From positions 1 to 42,426 of the forward strand of contig JAAWIS010000025.1 in NCBI GenBank assembly GCA_022796475.1: 42,426 nucleotides of DNA, read 5' to 3'. Shown in pieces: positions 15,923-25,601 of this stretch. Positions within the stretch are counted from its first letter, which is position 1. Every line of letters begins with the position of its first letter. The translations under genes were made by a program, and so were the position numbers. The DNA comes from Lachnospiraceae bacterium (GTDB lineage: Bacteria > Bacillota > Clostridia > Lachnospirales > Lachnospiraceae). The notes beneath the pieces were generated by a model that was given only the letters and a program-made list of their open reading frames with translations, was not told the origin of the DNA and searched no databases.

Positions 15923-17161
15923 ACGCACCTGTCCATTTCCGTAAATAATGTATTTTGTAGAAGTCAGCTCTTTTAATCCCATAGGGCCTCTGGCATGTAA
16001 TTTTTGATTGCTGATGCCGATTTCTGCACCGAATCCAAATTCACATCCGTCAGTAAACCGGGTAGATGCATTTACATAAACAGCGGCCGCATCAATTTCA
16101 TTTAAAAATTTTTGTGCATTGGCGTAATCTTTCGTAATGATTGCCTCTGAATGTTTGGTATTATAATGATTGATATGGGCAATGGCCTGCTCAATGGAAT
16201 CTGCCAGCTTACAGGAAATCACATAGTCCAGGTATTCTTTGCCCCAGTCCTCTTCTGATGCCAGGGTAAATTCAGGCACAATTTCACACGCCATTTCATC
16301 TCCGCGGATTTCCACTTGTTTCTCGTCCAGCCGCTTTTTCAGCATTGGCAGAAATGACCGGGCAATTTTTTTATGAACTACCAGAGATTCGCAGGCATTG
16401 CATACGCCGATCCGCTGTGTTTTGGCATTCATAATAATATCCAGCGCCATATCAAAATCAGCAGTTTCGTCCACAAAAATATGGCAGTTTCCTGTTCCGG
16501 TTTCAATTACCGGAATTGTACTGTTTTCGACTACTGTGCGGATTAACGCTGCCCCGCCTCTTGGAATCAGCACATCCACATATTGGTTAAGCTTCATTAA
16601 CGCCTTAGTTACGGAACGGTCTGTATCTTCAATAAGCTGCAGCGCTTCTTTTGGAAGATCAGCCTTTAAAAGTCCCCGCTTTAAGGAGGCTACAATCGCC
16701 TGATTCGATGCAATGGCATCACTTCCGCCTTTTAAAATAACTGCATTGCCGCTTTTAAAACATAAACCGAAGGCATCTGCCGTAACATTTGGCCTGGCTT
16801 CATAAATAATGCCGATTACCCCCAAAGGAACCCGCTTTTGCCCAATCAGCAGACCATTTGGACGCTGCTTCATCGAAAGGATCTCGCCGATGGGATCCTC
16901 CAATGCAGCAACTTGACGAAGTCCGTCTGCCATTGCCTCAATCCTGGCAGGCGTTAATTTCAGACGGTCTAACAGCCCATGGCTCATACCTATGGCCCTT
17001 CCCCGTTCCATATCCTTTTCGTTCGCAGACAGGAGCTCTTCCTGTTCTTCCAACAAGCAGGCCGCTGCCGCTAAAAGGCCACGGTTCTTTTCTTCTGCCC
17101 CCAGAATTCCAAGTTTTCCGGAAACTTCCTGAGCCTGCTTTCCGATTTCCTGTAATGTCAT
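15917..17161 (-). CDS. proA: gamma-glutamyl phosphate reductase
   Basis: A 414-residue aldehyde-dehydrogenase-fold enzyme that reduces gamma-glutamyl phosphate to glutamate semialdehyde with NADPH, the second step of proline synthesis. Conserved parts include [25 protein letters not shown], and the catalytic cysteine region [17 protein letters not shown] lies 7 bases before the ATG. The upstream partner proB is on the same strand but separated by two small genes. A structured repeat begins within its stop codon. Confidence 0.97.
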   Translation of the reverse strand: MTLQEIGKQAQEVSGKLGILGAEEKNRGLLAAAACLLEEQEELLSANEKDMERGRAIGMSHGLLDRLKLTPARIEAMADGLRQVAALEDPIGEILSMKQRPNGLLIGQKRVPLGVIGIIYEARPNVTADAFGLCFKSGNAVILKGGSDAIASNQAIVASLKRGLLKADLPKEALQLIEDTDRSVTKALMKLNQYVDVLIPRGGAALIRTVVENSTIPVIETGTGNCHIFVDETADFDMALDIIMNAKTQRIGVCNACESLVVHKKIARSFLPMLKKRLDEKQVEIRGDEMACEIVPEFTLASEEDWGKEYLDYVISCKLADSIEQAIAHINHYNTKHSEAIITKDYANAQKFLNEIDAAAVYVNASTRFTDGCEFGFGAEIGISNQKLHARGPMGLKELTSTKYIIYGNGQVRP

Positions 17162-17198
17162 ATCGTTTCCTCCTTCTACTACGAGAGTACATATCCTG

Positions 17199-17825
17199 TT
17201 ATTCCAGACTTTTTTCCGTAGGCCTTTTTATAATAAAACTTCCTGTGGGAGTTATCAGGCCATCCATTTGCTGATCCCAGATTTGGTGGGGAATGGACTG
17301 GAATATCTGGAAAAGATAGGAAAGTCCCCACCGGAGATGATCTGGTTCCCGATTAAAAAAACGGTCATAAAATCCGCCGCCATAGCCAAGCCGAAACCCT
17401 TTCCAGTCAAAAGCTATTCCAGGAACAAGCACCAGGGAATCCGGCCTTTCGGCCAAAGAAAGTCCTGCCGATACATCTGGTTCTAAGATCTTCATATAGC
17501 CTGAAATTAAATGCTCCCGCCTGGAAATCTCATAGAATCTCAGCTCCTGTCCCTCTACTCTCGGCACTGCGGTTCTGATTTTTCGCCTCCAAAGTTCATC
17601 TAAAATCCTGCTGCTTCCTGCCTCACCGCAAATATCCAGATAAAGGTAAACCGGGCTGTCCAGCAGCCAGGGCTTTTGTTCTGTGGTTTTTTCATATAGC
17701 TGAAAAAAGTTTTTGCATAAAGCTTTGTCCCACTCCTCTTTCTCACCTGGCGAAATCTTTTTACGCTGGTCTTTTATTTGTCTTCGGACAGCCGCTTTCT
17801 GCTCACTGGAGTTTTGTACTGTCAT
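17199..17825 (-). CDS. 5-formyltetrahydrofolate cyclo-ligase
   Basis: A 208-residue cytoplasmic enzyme that uses ATP to convert 5-formyl-THF to 5,10-methenyl-THF. The N terminus has the Arg/Lys-rich helix [10 protein letters not shown], and the C-terminal half carries the family signature [23 protein letters not shown]-type sequence with the glycine-rich substrate loop. The start ATG overlaps the stop of the DUF896 gene (ATGA), which implies coupled translation. It is also known as MTHFS, fau or yqgN. Confidence 0.93.
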   Translation of the reverse strand: MTVQNSSEQKAAVRRQIKDQRKKISPGEKEEWDKALCKNFFQLYEKTTEQKPWLLDSPVYLYLDICGEAGSSRILDELWRRKIRTAVPRVEGQELRFYEISRREHLISGYMKILEPDVSAGLSLAERPDSLVLVPGIAFDWKGFRLGYGGGFYDRFFNREPDHLRWGLSYLFQIFQSIPHQIWDQQMDGLITPTGSFIIKRPTEKSLE

Positions 17826-18052
17826 ATTCCCTTTGACTGCTTCTTTCCATATTTTTCACCAAGATCCGTTATAGTTCCATCAGACTCCTGAATCGAAATT
17901 TGATTCAAATTTCCCCTGAGGCTTTCACGGATTGCAGCAATATATTCCTGGCGCAAAAGCTGCTGCTCTTTTTTTTCGTCCTCTGTTAATCCTGCAGACT
18001 GGGACTTGTGATATAATTCATTAATTCGGGCAATTCTTTCTTCCATGGTCAT
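17822..18052 (-). CDS. DUF896 family small protein (YnzC-like)
   Basis: A 76-residue protein. The DUF896 pattern is clear: ARINELYHKSQSAGLTEDEK, then QLLRQEYIAAIRESLRGNL, predicting a two-helix hairpin, followed by a short polar tail. I placed the start at 18052 because AAGGAGG lies upstream of it, whereas the longer start at 18082 precedes that site. The biological role of the family is not well known. It lies between proB and the folate cyclo-ligase, overlapping the latter. Confidence 0.88.
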   Translation of the reverse strand: MTMEERIARINELYHKSQSAGLTEDEKKEQQLLRQEYIAAIRESLRGNLNQISIQESDGTITDLGEKYGKKQSKGI

Positions 18053-18161
18053 TTTGCCGGATTCCTCCTTTTTGCCAGACACAAAAAATATTCAACCATA
18101 TTTTAAATTTTTTCAGCCATGTGATTCGTATTTAGAAAAATATGGCATCCATTTTGATAAA

Positions 18162-19019
18162 TTAGTACTCATAGTTTAAATAGCTCATTAAATCAAAATC
18201 CTGGTTCTTATGGGCTAAAAATAAGGTTCCTTTCTCTTGACCTTCCATAATATCCCCAATTATTCCAACGTCTTCTCCGTTGGCAATCACCATATCCGTT
18301 CCGCTGTCCGTAGCAATTCGGGCAGCCTCCAGTTTCGCTGACATTCCTCCGGTTCCCATATCGCTTCCGGAAGTTGCTTTTCCCATAGACAGCAGCTTGG
18401 AATCAATTGTGTAAACGATGGGTATAAACCTGGCATCGGGATTGGATCTGGGATCATCTGAATACAGCCCGTCTATATCTGACAGCAAAATCAGCAAATT
18501 CGCTCCCACCAAAGCAGAAACTACAGCAGAAAGCCGGTCATTGTCACCAAAGGTATCCACATATGGGATTTCTGCTGTAGATACGGTATCATTTTCGTTT
18601 ACAATGGGAATTGTTCCTAATTTCAGCAGCTCTTCAAAGGTATTCTGGGCATTGTATCTCGATCCGTCATATAACATGGTCTGCTTCGTTAAAAGGACCT
18701 GAGCTGCTGTCTGATTATATTCAGCAAATAATTTTTGATACACCATCATCAGACGAGCCTGACCTACCGCAGCAAAGGCCTGTTTCCGGGCCAGAGTATC
18801 CGGCCGCTTTTGATGGCCCAATGCCTGGCGTCCGGCTGCAATCGCACCGGAAGAAACCAGAATCACCTCTTTTCCCTGACCTTTTAAATCACTGATGGCA
18901 CGAACCAGTTTCTCAATTTTGGCCAAATTCATATCCCCGGTTTCACTGTGGGTCAATGAAGAAGAACCAATTTTGATCACAATTCTCTTTTTATTTACTA
19001 ACTGTTCTCGTTCTTTCAT
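18162..19019 (-). CDS. proB: glutamate 5-kinase
   Basis: A 285-residue amino-acid kinase catalysing ATP-dependent formation of gamma-glutamyl phosphate, the first step of proline synthesis. Visible motifs: IVIKIGSSSLT, ILVSSGAIAAG, PIVNENDTVS, FGDNDRLSA and the ATP-site DIDGLYSDDPR and GTGGMSAKL. It ends after the kinase domain, without the C-terminal PUA domain of the 367-residue E. coli enzyme, a form common in Clostridia. AGGAG lies 9 bases upstream. It follows the flavoprotein gene by 48 bases. Confidence 0.95.
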   Translation of the reverse strand: MKEREQLVNKKRIVIKIGSSSLTHSETGDMNLAKIEKLVRAISDLKGQGKEVILVSSGAIAAGRQALGHQKRPDTLARKQAFAAVGQARLMMVYQKLFAEYNQTAAQVLLTKQTMLYDGSRYNAQNTFEELLKLGTIPIVNENDTVSTAEIPYVDTFGDNDRLSAVVSALVGANLLILLSDIDGLYSDDPRSNPDARFIPIVYTIDSKLLSMGKATSGSDMGTGGMSAKLEAARIATDSGTDMVIANGEDVGIIGDIMEGQEKGTLFLAHKNQDFDLMSYLNYEY

Positions 19020-19067
19020 CCTGATTTTCTCCTGATATTCGTATTGATTTCGGCTCTTGACAAGGTT

Positions 19068-20669
19068 TTATTTGGAAAAAGGCAAAAACCGTTTGCTAAT
19101 CTCTTCTGCCATCCGGATACCGTCCATAGCAGCAGAGGTAATGCCGCCAGCATAGCCAGCACCTTCTCCACAGGGGAATAATCCTGAAATCTGACTTTCC
19201 AAGTGTTCATTCCGGCAAATCCGCACAGGAGAAGATGTCCTGCTTTCGATCCCTGCCAAAACAGAATCTTCCCGGTTAAAACCTGGGATGATCGATCCAA
19301 AGCATTCGATCCCTTCTATTAAGGAATCTGCAATTTCATCAGGCAAAAGTTCCCTTAAGTTAGAAAATTGTGTTTTTCCCTTAAACTGGGGAGTTATCTG
19401 TCTGTACTGCTCTGAAATCCTGTTTTCCTTAAAATCTTGATATAGCTGAACCGGGATTAAGCCGTTCCCTGACCGGTATGCATTTCGTTCTAATTTTCTC
19501 TGAAATGCAATTCCTTTCAGAGGTCCCCTTCCTTCTCCATCAAAATCCTCTGGCGTTACTGTTACAATTAATGCACTGTTGGCATTTTCCCCATCTCTGG
19601 CATGATAGCTCATGCCGTTTATTGCAAGACACCCTTCTTCTGAGGATGCGTTTACCACAAATCCCCCCGGGCACATGCAAAAAGAGTAGACTCCACGCCC
19701 ATTTTTGCATTGATGCGTTAATTTATAACTGGCAGGCCCCAGATGTCTGGCAGCTTCCTGGCCGTACTGAGATGCATCAATCATGGACTGGGGATGCTGA
19801 ATGCGAAGCCCTACGGCAAAAGCCTTTGCTTCCATAGGAATCTGGTGTTTTTCCAGCATCTCAAAGGTATCCCTTGCACTGTGTCCCACAGCAAGAATCA
19901 CTGCCTGAGCAGGAACTGTTTCCTGCCCATTCAGTATAAGGCCAGTGATCTGAGCATTCTGAATCTGAAAATCCGTTACTTTGCTGTAAAATCTTACCTG
20001 ACCTCCCAGGCGGATAATTTCCTGCCGGATAGCCGTCACAATGGTTCCCAGCGCATCCGTTCCGATATGAGGGTTCTTTACATAACAAATTGAGGGATCT
20101 GCTCCAAACTCAGTAAAAATTTCCAGCACTTTCCGATTCCGTCCTGAAGAGTCTTTTACTAATGTATTAAGCTTTCCGTCAGAAAAGGTTCCGGCTCCCC
20201 CTTCTCCAAACTGCACATTGCACTCTGGATCCAGCTTTCCTGTTTCCCAGAAGTCCCTGACTGCCTGAATTCGTTCCTCTACCGGGCCGCCTCGTTCCAA
20301 AACCAGGGGACAGTAGCCGTGACGGGCAAGCATCAGTGCGCAAAACAGCCCGGCAGGACCGCTTCCCACCACTACCGGAGGTGTTTCCAGCCTGCCTTTC
20401 CCCGGTGCCGGAAATTCATAAGGTTTTTCCTGGTAAATGGAAGCGTTAGGATTCTTGCAGTTTTTAACAATCTGCTCATCCCGGTGTGTTTCCACATCCA
20501 GCACATAGCTGAAAGAGATTTCTTTTTTCTTTCTGGCGTCAATTGACTGTTTCACAATGGAAATCTGCTTTATCTGGCTGTCTGGTATCCTTAGAAGCTT
20601 TGCTGTACGGATCCGCAAATCCGCGTATGTATGGGTAATCGGCAATGTTACCTGTGTAATTCTAATCAT
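19068..20669 (-). CDS. FAD-dependent dehydrogenase, COG2509 type
   Basis: A 533-residue predicted flavoprotein. After an N-terminal domain of about 90 residues comes the dinucleotide-binding PVVVGSGPAGLFCALMLA (about 95-112) with ELER-like end LVLERGG. FGEGGAGTFSDGKLNT and the C-terminal PCGEGAGYAGGITSA are characteristic of this uncharacterised group. The substrate is unknown, so I claim only FAD binding. The start overlaps the end of the preceding flavoprotein gene by 8 bases, and GGGAGG within that gene serves as ribosome binding site. Confidence 0.88.
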   Translation of the reverse strand: MIRITQVTLPITHTYADLRIRTAKLLRIPDSQIKQISIVKQSIDARKKKEISFSYVLDVETHRDEQIVKNCKNPNASIYQEKPYEFPAPGKGRLETPPVVVGSGPAGLFCALMLARHGYCPLVLERGGPVEERIQAVRDFWETGKLDPECNVQFGEGGAGTFSDGKLNTLVKDSSGRNRKVLEIFTEFGADPSICYVKNPHIGTDALGTIVTAIRQEIIRLGGQVRFYSKVTDFQIQNAQITGLILNGQETVPAQAVILAVGHSARDTFEMLEKHQIPMEAKAFAVGLRIQHPQSMIDASQYGQEAARHLGPASYKLTHQCKNGRGVYSFCMCPGGFVVNASSEEGCLAINGMSYHARDGENANSALIVTVTPEDFDGEGRGPLKGIAFQRKLERNAYRSGNGLIPVQLYQDFKENRISEQYRQITPQFKGKTQFSNLRELLPDEIADSLIEGIECFGSIIPGFNREDSVLAGIESRTSSPVRICRNEHLESQISGLFPCGEGAGYAGGITSAAMDGIRMAEEISKRFLPFSK

Positions 20670-21942
20670 GTTTTTTTGTGCCTCCCGATCGTCTGCCTGG
20701 CTCTTTCCACTGGGCAGCCTGAGTTCCAGCCATTTTTCCTGATGACCAGGCCCACTGCAAATTATATCCGCCGCAAATTCCGTCTACATCCAGGATCTCA
20801 CCTGCAAAAAATAACCCTGGAACCAGCATAGATTCCATTGTGTGGGAATTCACTTCTGATACTGCTATGCCTCCGCAGCAAACTTGTGCATTGGCAAATG
20901 GGTTTACGGAACTGACCATTCCTTCATATGCTTTTAATTCGTTTAACAGCTTCTCCTGCTGTTTCCTTGAAACCTGAAAAGCAGGCATCTCACTTGGGAT
21001 CCCTGAAAGCTTTAACAGTACCTTTGCCAGCTTTTTATTGATAACGCCGGTAAGTAAATTTTCCATTTCCCAATCTTTAAATTCGATTAACCGCTGTTTT
21101 AAAAACAGACGGCTTTCTTCCATATCCATAAAAGGCAAAAAGTCGATCTGTACTTGCACCTTTTTCCCTTCATCCAGAGCCCTGGCTGCAAAACGGCTAA
21201 GCTGGAACACTGGAATTCCGGAGATCCCATAGTCTGTAAGCTGAAGCTCTCCCCGTTCTTCACAAACCGCTCTTCCATTTATATACAGAGTAAGGTTAGC
21301 ATCGGTTCGGATTCCGGCCAGACTTTTGTAGCAGGAACCCTGGCACCGAAGCTGAACCAGAGCCGGAAGCGGTTTAATAATCCTATGGCCAAAGGCTTTT
21401 GCAAGCTCATATCCGGTTCCATCAGATCCGGTATTAGGGGCTGCTTTTGAACCACATGCCAGAATAAGGCTATCTCCCTGATACAATCCTTGATTTGTGG
21501 ACACTTGGAAACAAGTTCTGCCTTTCTTTTTTTCCACCTTAATTTCCTTAGGCTGACAATCGGTTATTATTTCCACTTTAAGCCGATTACATTCCAGTCT
21601 TAAGGCATCTAACACAGCAGACGCCTGCTCTGACATAGGATAATAATAGGTTTCCATCCGGCTTTTACATAAAACCCCCATAGAAGAAAACCAGCGCAAC
21701 GTATCTTTCCAGCCAAATGCCTGAATCGCCTGCATCGGAAAATCGGAATCTGAACAGTGATAACAGGTGTGATCCATCTTTGAATTTGTCAGATTGCATC
21801 GGCCGTTTCCGGTAGATAAAAGCTTTTTCCCTACCCGATCGGTATGTTCAATGATAACAGCCTTGGCACCAGACTTTACTGCCCAGATGGCTGCTGTCAG
21901 TCCGGCTGCTCCGCCGCCGATCACAAGCACTTGTTTTTTCAT
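20662..21942 (-). CDS. HI0933/YhiN-family flavoprotein
   Basis: A 426-residue predicted FAD enzyme of the COG2081 family. The N-terminal Rossmann motif VIGGGAAGLTAAIWAV is followed by RVGKKLLSTGNGRCNLTN, the family hallmark. The C-terminal VCCGGIAVSEV and GEILDVDGICGGYNLQWAW complete it. Related proteins are called NAD(P)/FAD-dependent oxidoreductases, with no settled reaction. I chose the ATG at 21942; the one at 21954 has its AAAGG directly adjacent and too close. It probably belongs with the overlapping COG2509 flavoprotein. Confidence 0.9.
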   Translation of the reverse strand: MKKQVLVIGGGAAGLTAAIWAVKSGAKAVIIEHTDRVGKKLLSTGNGRCNLTNSKMDHTCYHCSDSDFPMQAIQAFGWKDTLRWFSSMGVLCKSRMETYYYPMSEQASAVLDALRLECNRLKVEIITDCQPKEIKVEKKKGRTCFQVSTNQGLYQGDSLILACGSKAAPNTGSDGTGYELAKAFGHRIIKPLPALVQLRCQGSCYKSLAGIRTDANLTLYINGRAVCEERGELQLTDYGISGIPVFQLSRFAARALDEGKKVQVQIDFLPFMDMEESRLFLKQRLIEFKDWEMENLLTGVINKKLAKVLLKLSGIPSEMPAFQVSRKQQEKLLNELKAYEGMVSSVNPFANAQVCCGGIAVSEVNSHTMESMLVPGLFFAGEILDVDGICGGYNLQWAWSSGKMAGTQAAQWKEPGRRSGGTKKHD

Positions 21943-22018
21943 CCGATTTTCCATCCTTTCTGTACGCTTCTAATCTCGTACTATTCTATCCTTTTTTATC
22001 CATTCTTGCAACCATTTC

Positions 22019-22414
22019 TTAACTGGTATAAGATTCTAAATAACTGTAAATCTCTTCCATTTCAGAAAACCACATGCCCTGCCGCAGCTTTTCCTGTTCT
22101 GATTCCGGAAAATCTATAATTGGAATATGGGTGTACAGGCATATTTCAGCAGGATTGCTGCCAAACACTAAAAGGAAACCGTCTTCTGATACCAGAAAAA
22201 ACTTTTTATTTTCTTGTACCACAGGCTGGATGTTTTTTTGATTCATGACAATTCTGTCTTCCGGGGCTGTTTCTGTTTCCGGAAGCGGTTCCAGTGACTC
22301 TGTGGCCAAGGTAGTTTCTTCTTTCGCCGTATCCGGATACAGAAAAAAACCGGCAGCCAGAACCGCTAATATCACGCCTAACAGCAAAAGAAAGCAGATA
22401 TGATACTTTTTCAT
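22019..22414 (-). CDS. membrane-anchored BofC C-terminal-like protein
   Basis: A 131-residue protein with an N-terminal membrane anchor (residues 5-26), then a Thr/Glu/Pro-rich spacer (about 30-52) and a folded C-terminal part (about 65-131) with FFLVSEDGFLLVF, CLYTHIPI, FPESEQEKLRQG and the final YSYLESYTS. This pattern resembles the BofC C-terminal domain of clostridial proteins, which in Bacillus restrains the SpoIVB protease during sporulation. The resemblance is from memory of the pattern and not a search. AAAGGAGG lies 6 bases before the ATG. Confidence 0.6.
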   Translation of the reverse strand: MKKYHICFLLLLGVILAVLAAGFFLYPDTAKEETTLATESLEPLPETETAPEDRIVMNQKNIQPVVQENKKFFLVSEDGFLLVFGSNPAEICLYTHIPIIDFPESEQEKLRQGMWFSEMEEIYSYLESYTS

Positions 22415-22474
22415 GGATTACCTCCTTTTCTAAAGTATAGTATCTGCTTTTTCTTTCCATTTAAACCATTTTCC

Positions 22475-24457
22475 TTATAAAAGCCGAAGTTTTCTTGCCA
22501 AACGAACCAGCCGGCGGCCGGAAGGCATGTCATATAATTCTACCTCATCGATTGCCCCCAGTTTAATCAGACAGATTCCGTATACTGCCACTGCCGCAGT
22601 CACTGCTGCCGCAACCTGAAGGCTAAGCCAAACCCGGCCATCAGGCAAAAACTTTGCAGCAAGATAAGAAACTCCAAAAGCTGCGCCTCCCATTATCAAA
22701 GAACACAAAAGAGGCAGCACAAAGGTTTTCCGAACCTCCTGGCGGTAGTCTAAATAGTTGCGGATAGAAATTCCATTTAACACGCACATAAACAGTGCAA
22801 ATAAAATATTTGAAAAAATAACGGAGTAAATTCCCCATTTCAGTCCATACAGCATAATTAAAAGAGTCACCACATGAAGTACCAGAGAAATTGCCGCATT
22901 TTTAAGAGGGGTGTTCATATGGTTAATTCCCTGCAAAATCGCATTCGTCACTGTTGAAAGGGAATAAAAAGTGACTGCTGACGCACCTGCCATGGTAATT
23001 TGGATCAAAAGCTCCCCGCTTTTGCTTGGAAACAGCAAATTATTAATAGGAGCAGAAAGCACAGTGAGTCCTATGGTAGCCGGAATCGCAATCAGCATGG
23101 AAAACCGGATTGCCGTACTTACTTTATCCAAAACCTGCCCTCTGTTTTTATTCGCCATTGCCATAGAAAGAGAAGGAATCAGGGAGGAAGACAGCGCATT
23201 GGCTATGGCAACCGGAATCATAAATAAGGTATGGTATTTTCCAAAAATCCCCCATTGAGCAGCAATCAAGTTCCCTTGTCCAAAATAGGCCATTCCCTGG
23301 CCGAAGAAAAAATTATCCAGTACTGCGCTGATATTATAGACAGTACTGCTTAATATAATCGGAAAAATGGTCATTGTCAGCGTTTTGGCGATCCGTCCAT
23401 ACCGTTCTGTGGGACCGATCCGATCTTTACGGCACTGCCTCTGCATAATCACCTTATAGGAAGCCATTAACAGCACACAGAACAAAAAAGCAACCAATGC
23501 CCCGGCTCCCGTTCCGATAGTACCTCCTGCTGCTCCAAAGGCATAGGAGTATTCCGTTCCTTCCCGAACCAGATTTGCCCGCTCACCTTCCCGGAACAAA
23601 TACCAGGCCGCACCAATGCTGACAACTGCATTTACAATTTGTTCCAAAATCTGAGAAACTGCAGTGGGAACCATGGTTCCCATTCCCTGAAAGTATCCCC
23701 GCAAAACTCCTAAAAAAGCCATGATCCATACGGTGGGGGCTAAAGTTTTTAAGGCGTAGCTGGAATAAGGCATTTTCATGGCTCCTGCAAACAGATCCGC
23801 CCCAAACCACATGGCGGCTGCCGCCATTCCTCCCACACATGCTGCATAAACCAGGGAAGCCTTATATATTCTTACAGAATTGCAGTATTGTCCTCTGGCA
23901 ATCCTGGAAGAAACCATCTTGGATACGGCTGTCGGAAGACTGTAGGAAGAAACAATCAGCAGGATCGAATAAATACTGAATGCCGTTGTATAGTAGCCAT
24001 TTCCTTCATCTCCGATAATCCCAATCAGAGGAATTCTGTAAAACAGGCCGATTAATCGTACCACGATTCCAGCCACAGCCAAAATACTTCCCTGTATTAC
24101 AAAATTTGCGCCGCCTGCACCTTTCTTTTTTGAACCTTGTTTCGCTGCCAAAGAAACCTTCTGCTTTCTGTTTCCTGCCAAAACAGCCCGATCCTGTGCT
24201 GCTATATCAGCAGCGGCTGTTCTTGACTCCGACAGTGTTTTAACAGGCTGTCTGCTGCCAGCCTGTTTGATGTTTGCTGTATTCCGTCTGGTTTCCCGGC
24301 TCCTTTGAGTGCCAGGCCTTTTTCGGCCTTTTTCGGCTCTTCTCGTCAGATTCCCATTTCTTTCTGCACCTGCCGCTTTCCCAGCTATGGAATCTCTTCC
24401 GGACTTCAGATTTTTTTTTGTTCTGCTGCGGTCACCGTTCCTGATGTTATTCTCCAT
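22475..24457 (-). CDS. MurJ/SpoVB-like polysaccharide flippase with long basic N-terminal tail
   Basis: A 660-residue multi-span membrane protein of the MOP exporter superfamily, the group of SpoVB, YtgP and MurJ that flips lipid-linked wall precursors. The first about 118 residues are hydrophilic and rich in Arg, Lys, Ser and Ala; about 14 hydrophobic segments follow, beginning near GSILAVAGIVVRLIGLFYRI. LFYRIPLIGIIGDEGNGYY is typical of SpoVB-like members. The ATG at 24457 overlaps the end of the preceding lipoprotein gene; a start at 24487 is possible, and neither has a strong ribosome binding site, so the exact start is uncertain. Confidence 0.85.
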   Translation of the reverse strand: MENNIRNGDRSRTKKNLKSGRDSIAGKAAGAERNGNLTRRAEKGRKRPGTQRSRETRRNTANIKQAGSRQPVKTLSESRTAAADIAAQDRAVLAGNRKQKVSLAAKQGSKKKGAGGANFVIQGSILAVAGIVVRLIGLFYRIPLIGIIGDEGNGYYTTAFSIYSILLIVSSYSLPTAVSKMVSSRIARGQYCNSVRIYKASLVYAACVGGMAAAAMWFGADLFAGAMKMPYSSYALKTLAPTVWIMAFLGVLRGYFQGMGTMVPTAVSQILEQIVNAVVSIGAAWYLFREGERANLVREGTEYSYAFGAAGGTIGTGAGALVAFLFCVLLMASYKVIMQRQCRKDRIGPTERYGRIAKTLTMTIFPIILSSTVYNISAVLDNFFFGQGMAYFGQGNLIAAQWGIFGKYHTLFMIPVAIANALSSSLIPSLSMAMANKNRGQVLDKVSTAIRFSMLIAIPATIGLTVLSAPINNLLFPSKSGELLIQITMAGASAVTFYSLSTVTNAILQGINHMNTPLKNAAISLVLHVVTLLIMLYGLKWGIYSVIFSNILFALFMCVLNGISIRNYLDYRQEVRKTFVLPLLCSLIMGGAAFGVSYLAAKFLPDGRVWLSLQVAAAVTAAVAVYGICLIKLGAIDEVELYDMPSGRRLVRLARKLRLL

Positions 24458-25601
24458 AAATTTCGGTTTTATTCTCATCAAGGGCATTTACAATACATAC
24501 CCAGGTTTTGCCCTGATTTAAGATAATTTCCTTTCCATCCGGCCCGTAGTAATGGGTAACGCCAAATTCCCCGTCTTTTTCCCAGGTAACCGGGATTCCT
24601 TTTCCATTGGTAAAGAAATACCCATTTTCGCCGGAAGTATGTACATTAATATTCAGATACTGCGTTGTTGCATAATAGCCGCTTTGGCAGTATTGGATTA
24701 AAAGGTTTTTTACTGTAATCGGCCCTTCGTTGCCTTTGTGGACATCCCGGTACTGATAGCGATGGTACAGCCCGTCTTCTTCGCTAAATACAAAATATGC
24801 CTCATTCATCACATAACCAGGAACCACTTTTTTGGCATCCTGGGCGTCCTCGTAATCTGCTTCTAAATGGTACTCGGATTCAGCAAACTGATAATGTCCA
24901 TGGTAATTCTCATCATACTCTGTAGAATACCCCAATTTTTCAATGGCATTCTTTAACCGTTCTCCGCTGGTATATGCATTATGAGGAGAACGCTTGTCGC
25001 TGGAACGGTAAAATGCCACCGTTCCGATCCCGTCAATCCCATTAATATTATCCACATTTTTCAAATACGGCACTGCAAATGTACTTTGCCCAAAATGAGA
25101 ATAAATCGCATCAAATTCTCTGGCAAAATAGGTATAATAGGTACGGCAGCTTCGGGTGGAACCGATTCGCTCCAAATCATCATACTCCTCAATAATAGAC
25201 ATATACCGGTTCATGGTGCCTTCCACATTTGCCTCATAAACCACACCTGCCCGGTTAATTCCGTATTGCGGAAGGGATTCCTTATCATTGCTCATCATAG
25301 TTGCAACTGGCCGCCGGTTCCCTGCTGTTTCATCCACCCACTCTCCTGTCAGGTAACTGCGCACTTTTCCGTTTTCTCCAGTCCGATCCGTTAAATCCAA
25401 AAGCACAGCCCCGCCTTCCGGCTGGCTCTCAGTTTCCGGCTCTGTTGTTTCCTGAATAATGGTAAGTTCCGTACTTGTTTCTGTTTTTGGCTGGCTGGCC
25501 GTTTCTACAATTACTGCTGCTTCTTCATACTTTTTTGTGCAGCCTCCTAATACTCCTGCTGCCAGGCAAATCCCTAAGAACCATGCCATTCCCTTTTTCA
25601 T
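24447..25601 (-). CDS. DUF3048 (YerB-like) lipoprotein
   Basis: A 384-residue exported lipoprotein. The signal peptide ends in the lipobox LGGC (Cys20), then comes an acidic Thr/Glu-rich linker and the DUF3048 domain with RRPVATMMSND, GVVYEANVEG, RIGSTRSCRTYY and a C-terminal beta domain ending in GKTWVCIV. The family function is unknown, and homologues are widespread in spore-formers. The ATG overlaps the ybeY stop (ATGA), with AGGGGG 8 bases before it. Confidence 0.92.
   Translation of the reverse strand: MKKGMAWFLGICLAAGVLGGCTKKYEEAAVIVETASQPKTETSTELTIIQETTEPETESQPEGGAVLLDLTDRTGENGKVRSYLTGEWVDETAGNRRPVATMMSNDKESLPQYGINRAGVVYEANVEGTMNRYMSIIEEYDDLERIGSTRSCRTYYTYFAREFDAIYSHFGQSTFAVPYLKNVDNINGIDGIGTVAFYRSSDKRSPHNAYTSGERLKNAIEKLGYSTEYDENYHGHYQFAESEYHLEADYEDAQDAKKVVPGYVMNEAYFVFSEEDGLYHRYQYRDVHKGNEGPITVKNLLIQYCQSGYYATTQYLNINVHTSGENGYFFTNGKGIPVTWEKDGEFGVTHYYGPDGKEIILNQGKTWVCIVNALDENKTEIYGE

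Noticed and set aside
19016-19300. A 94-codon minus-strand frame overlapping the flavoprotein gene's end
   Set aside because: It is an alternative frame of the COG2509 gene, whose C-terminal motif PCGEGAGYAGG is intact in the main frame.
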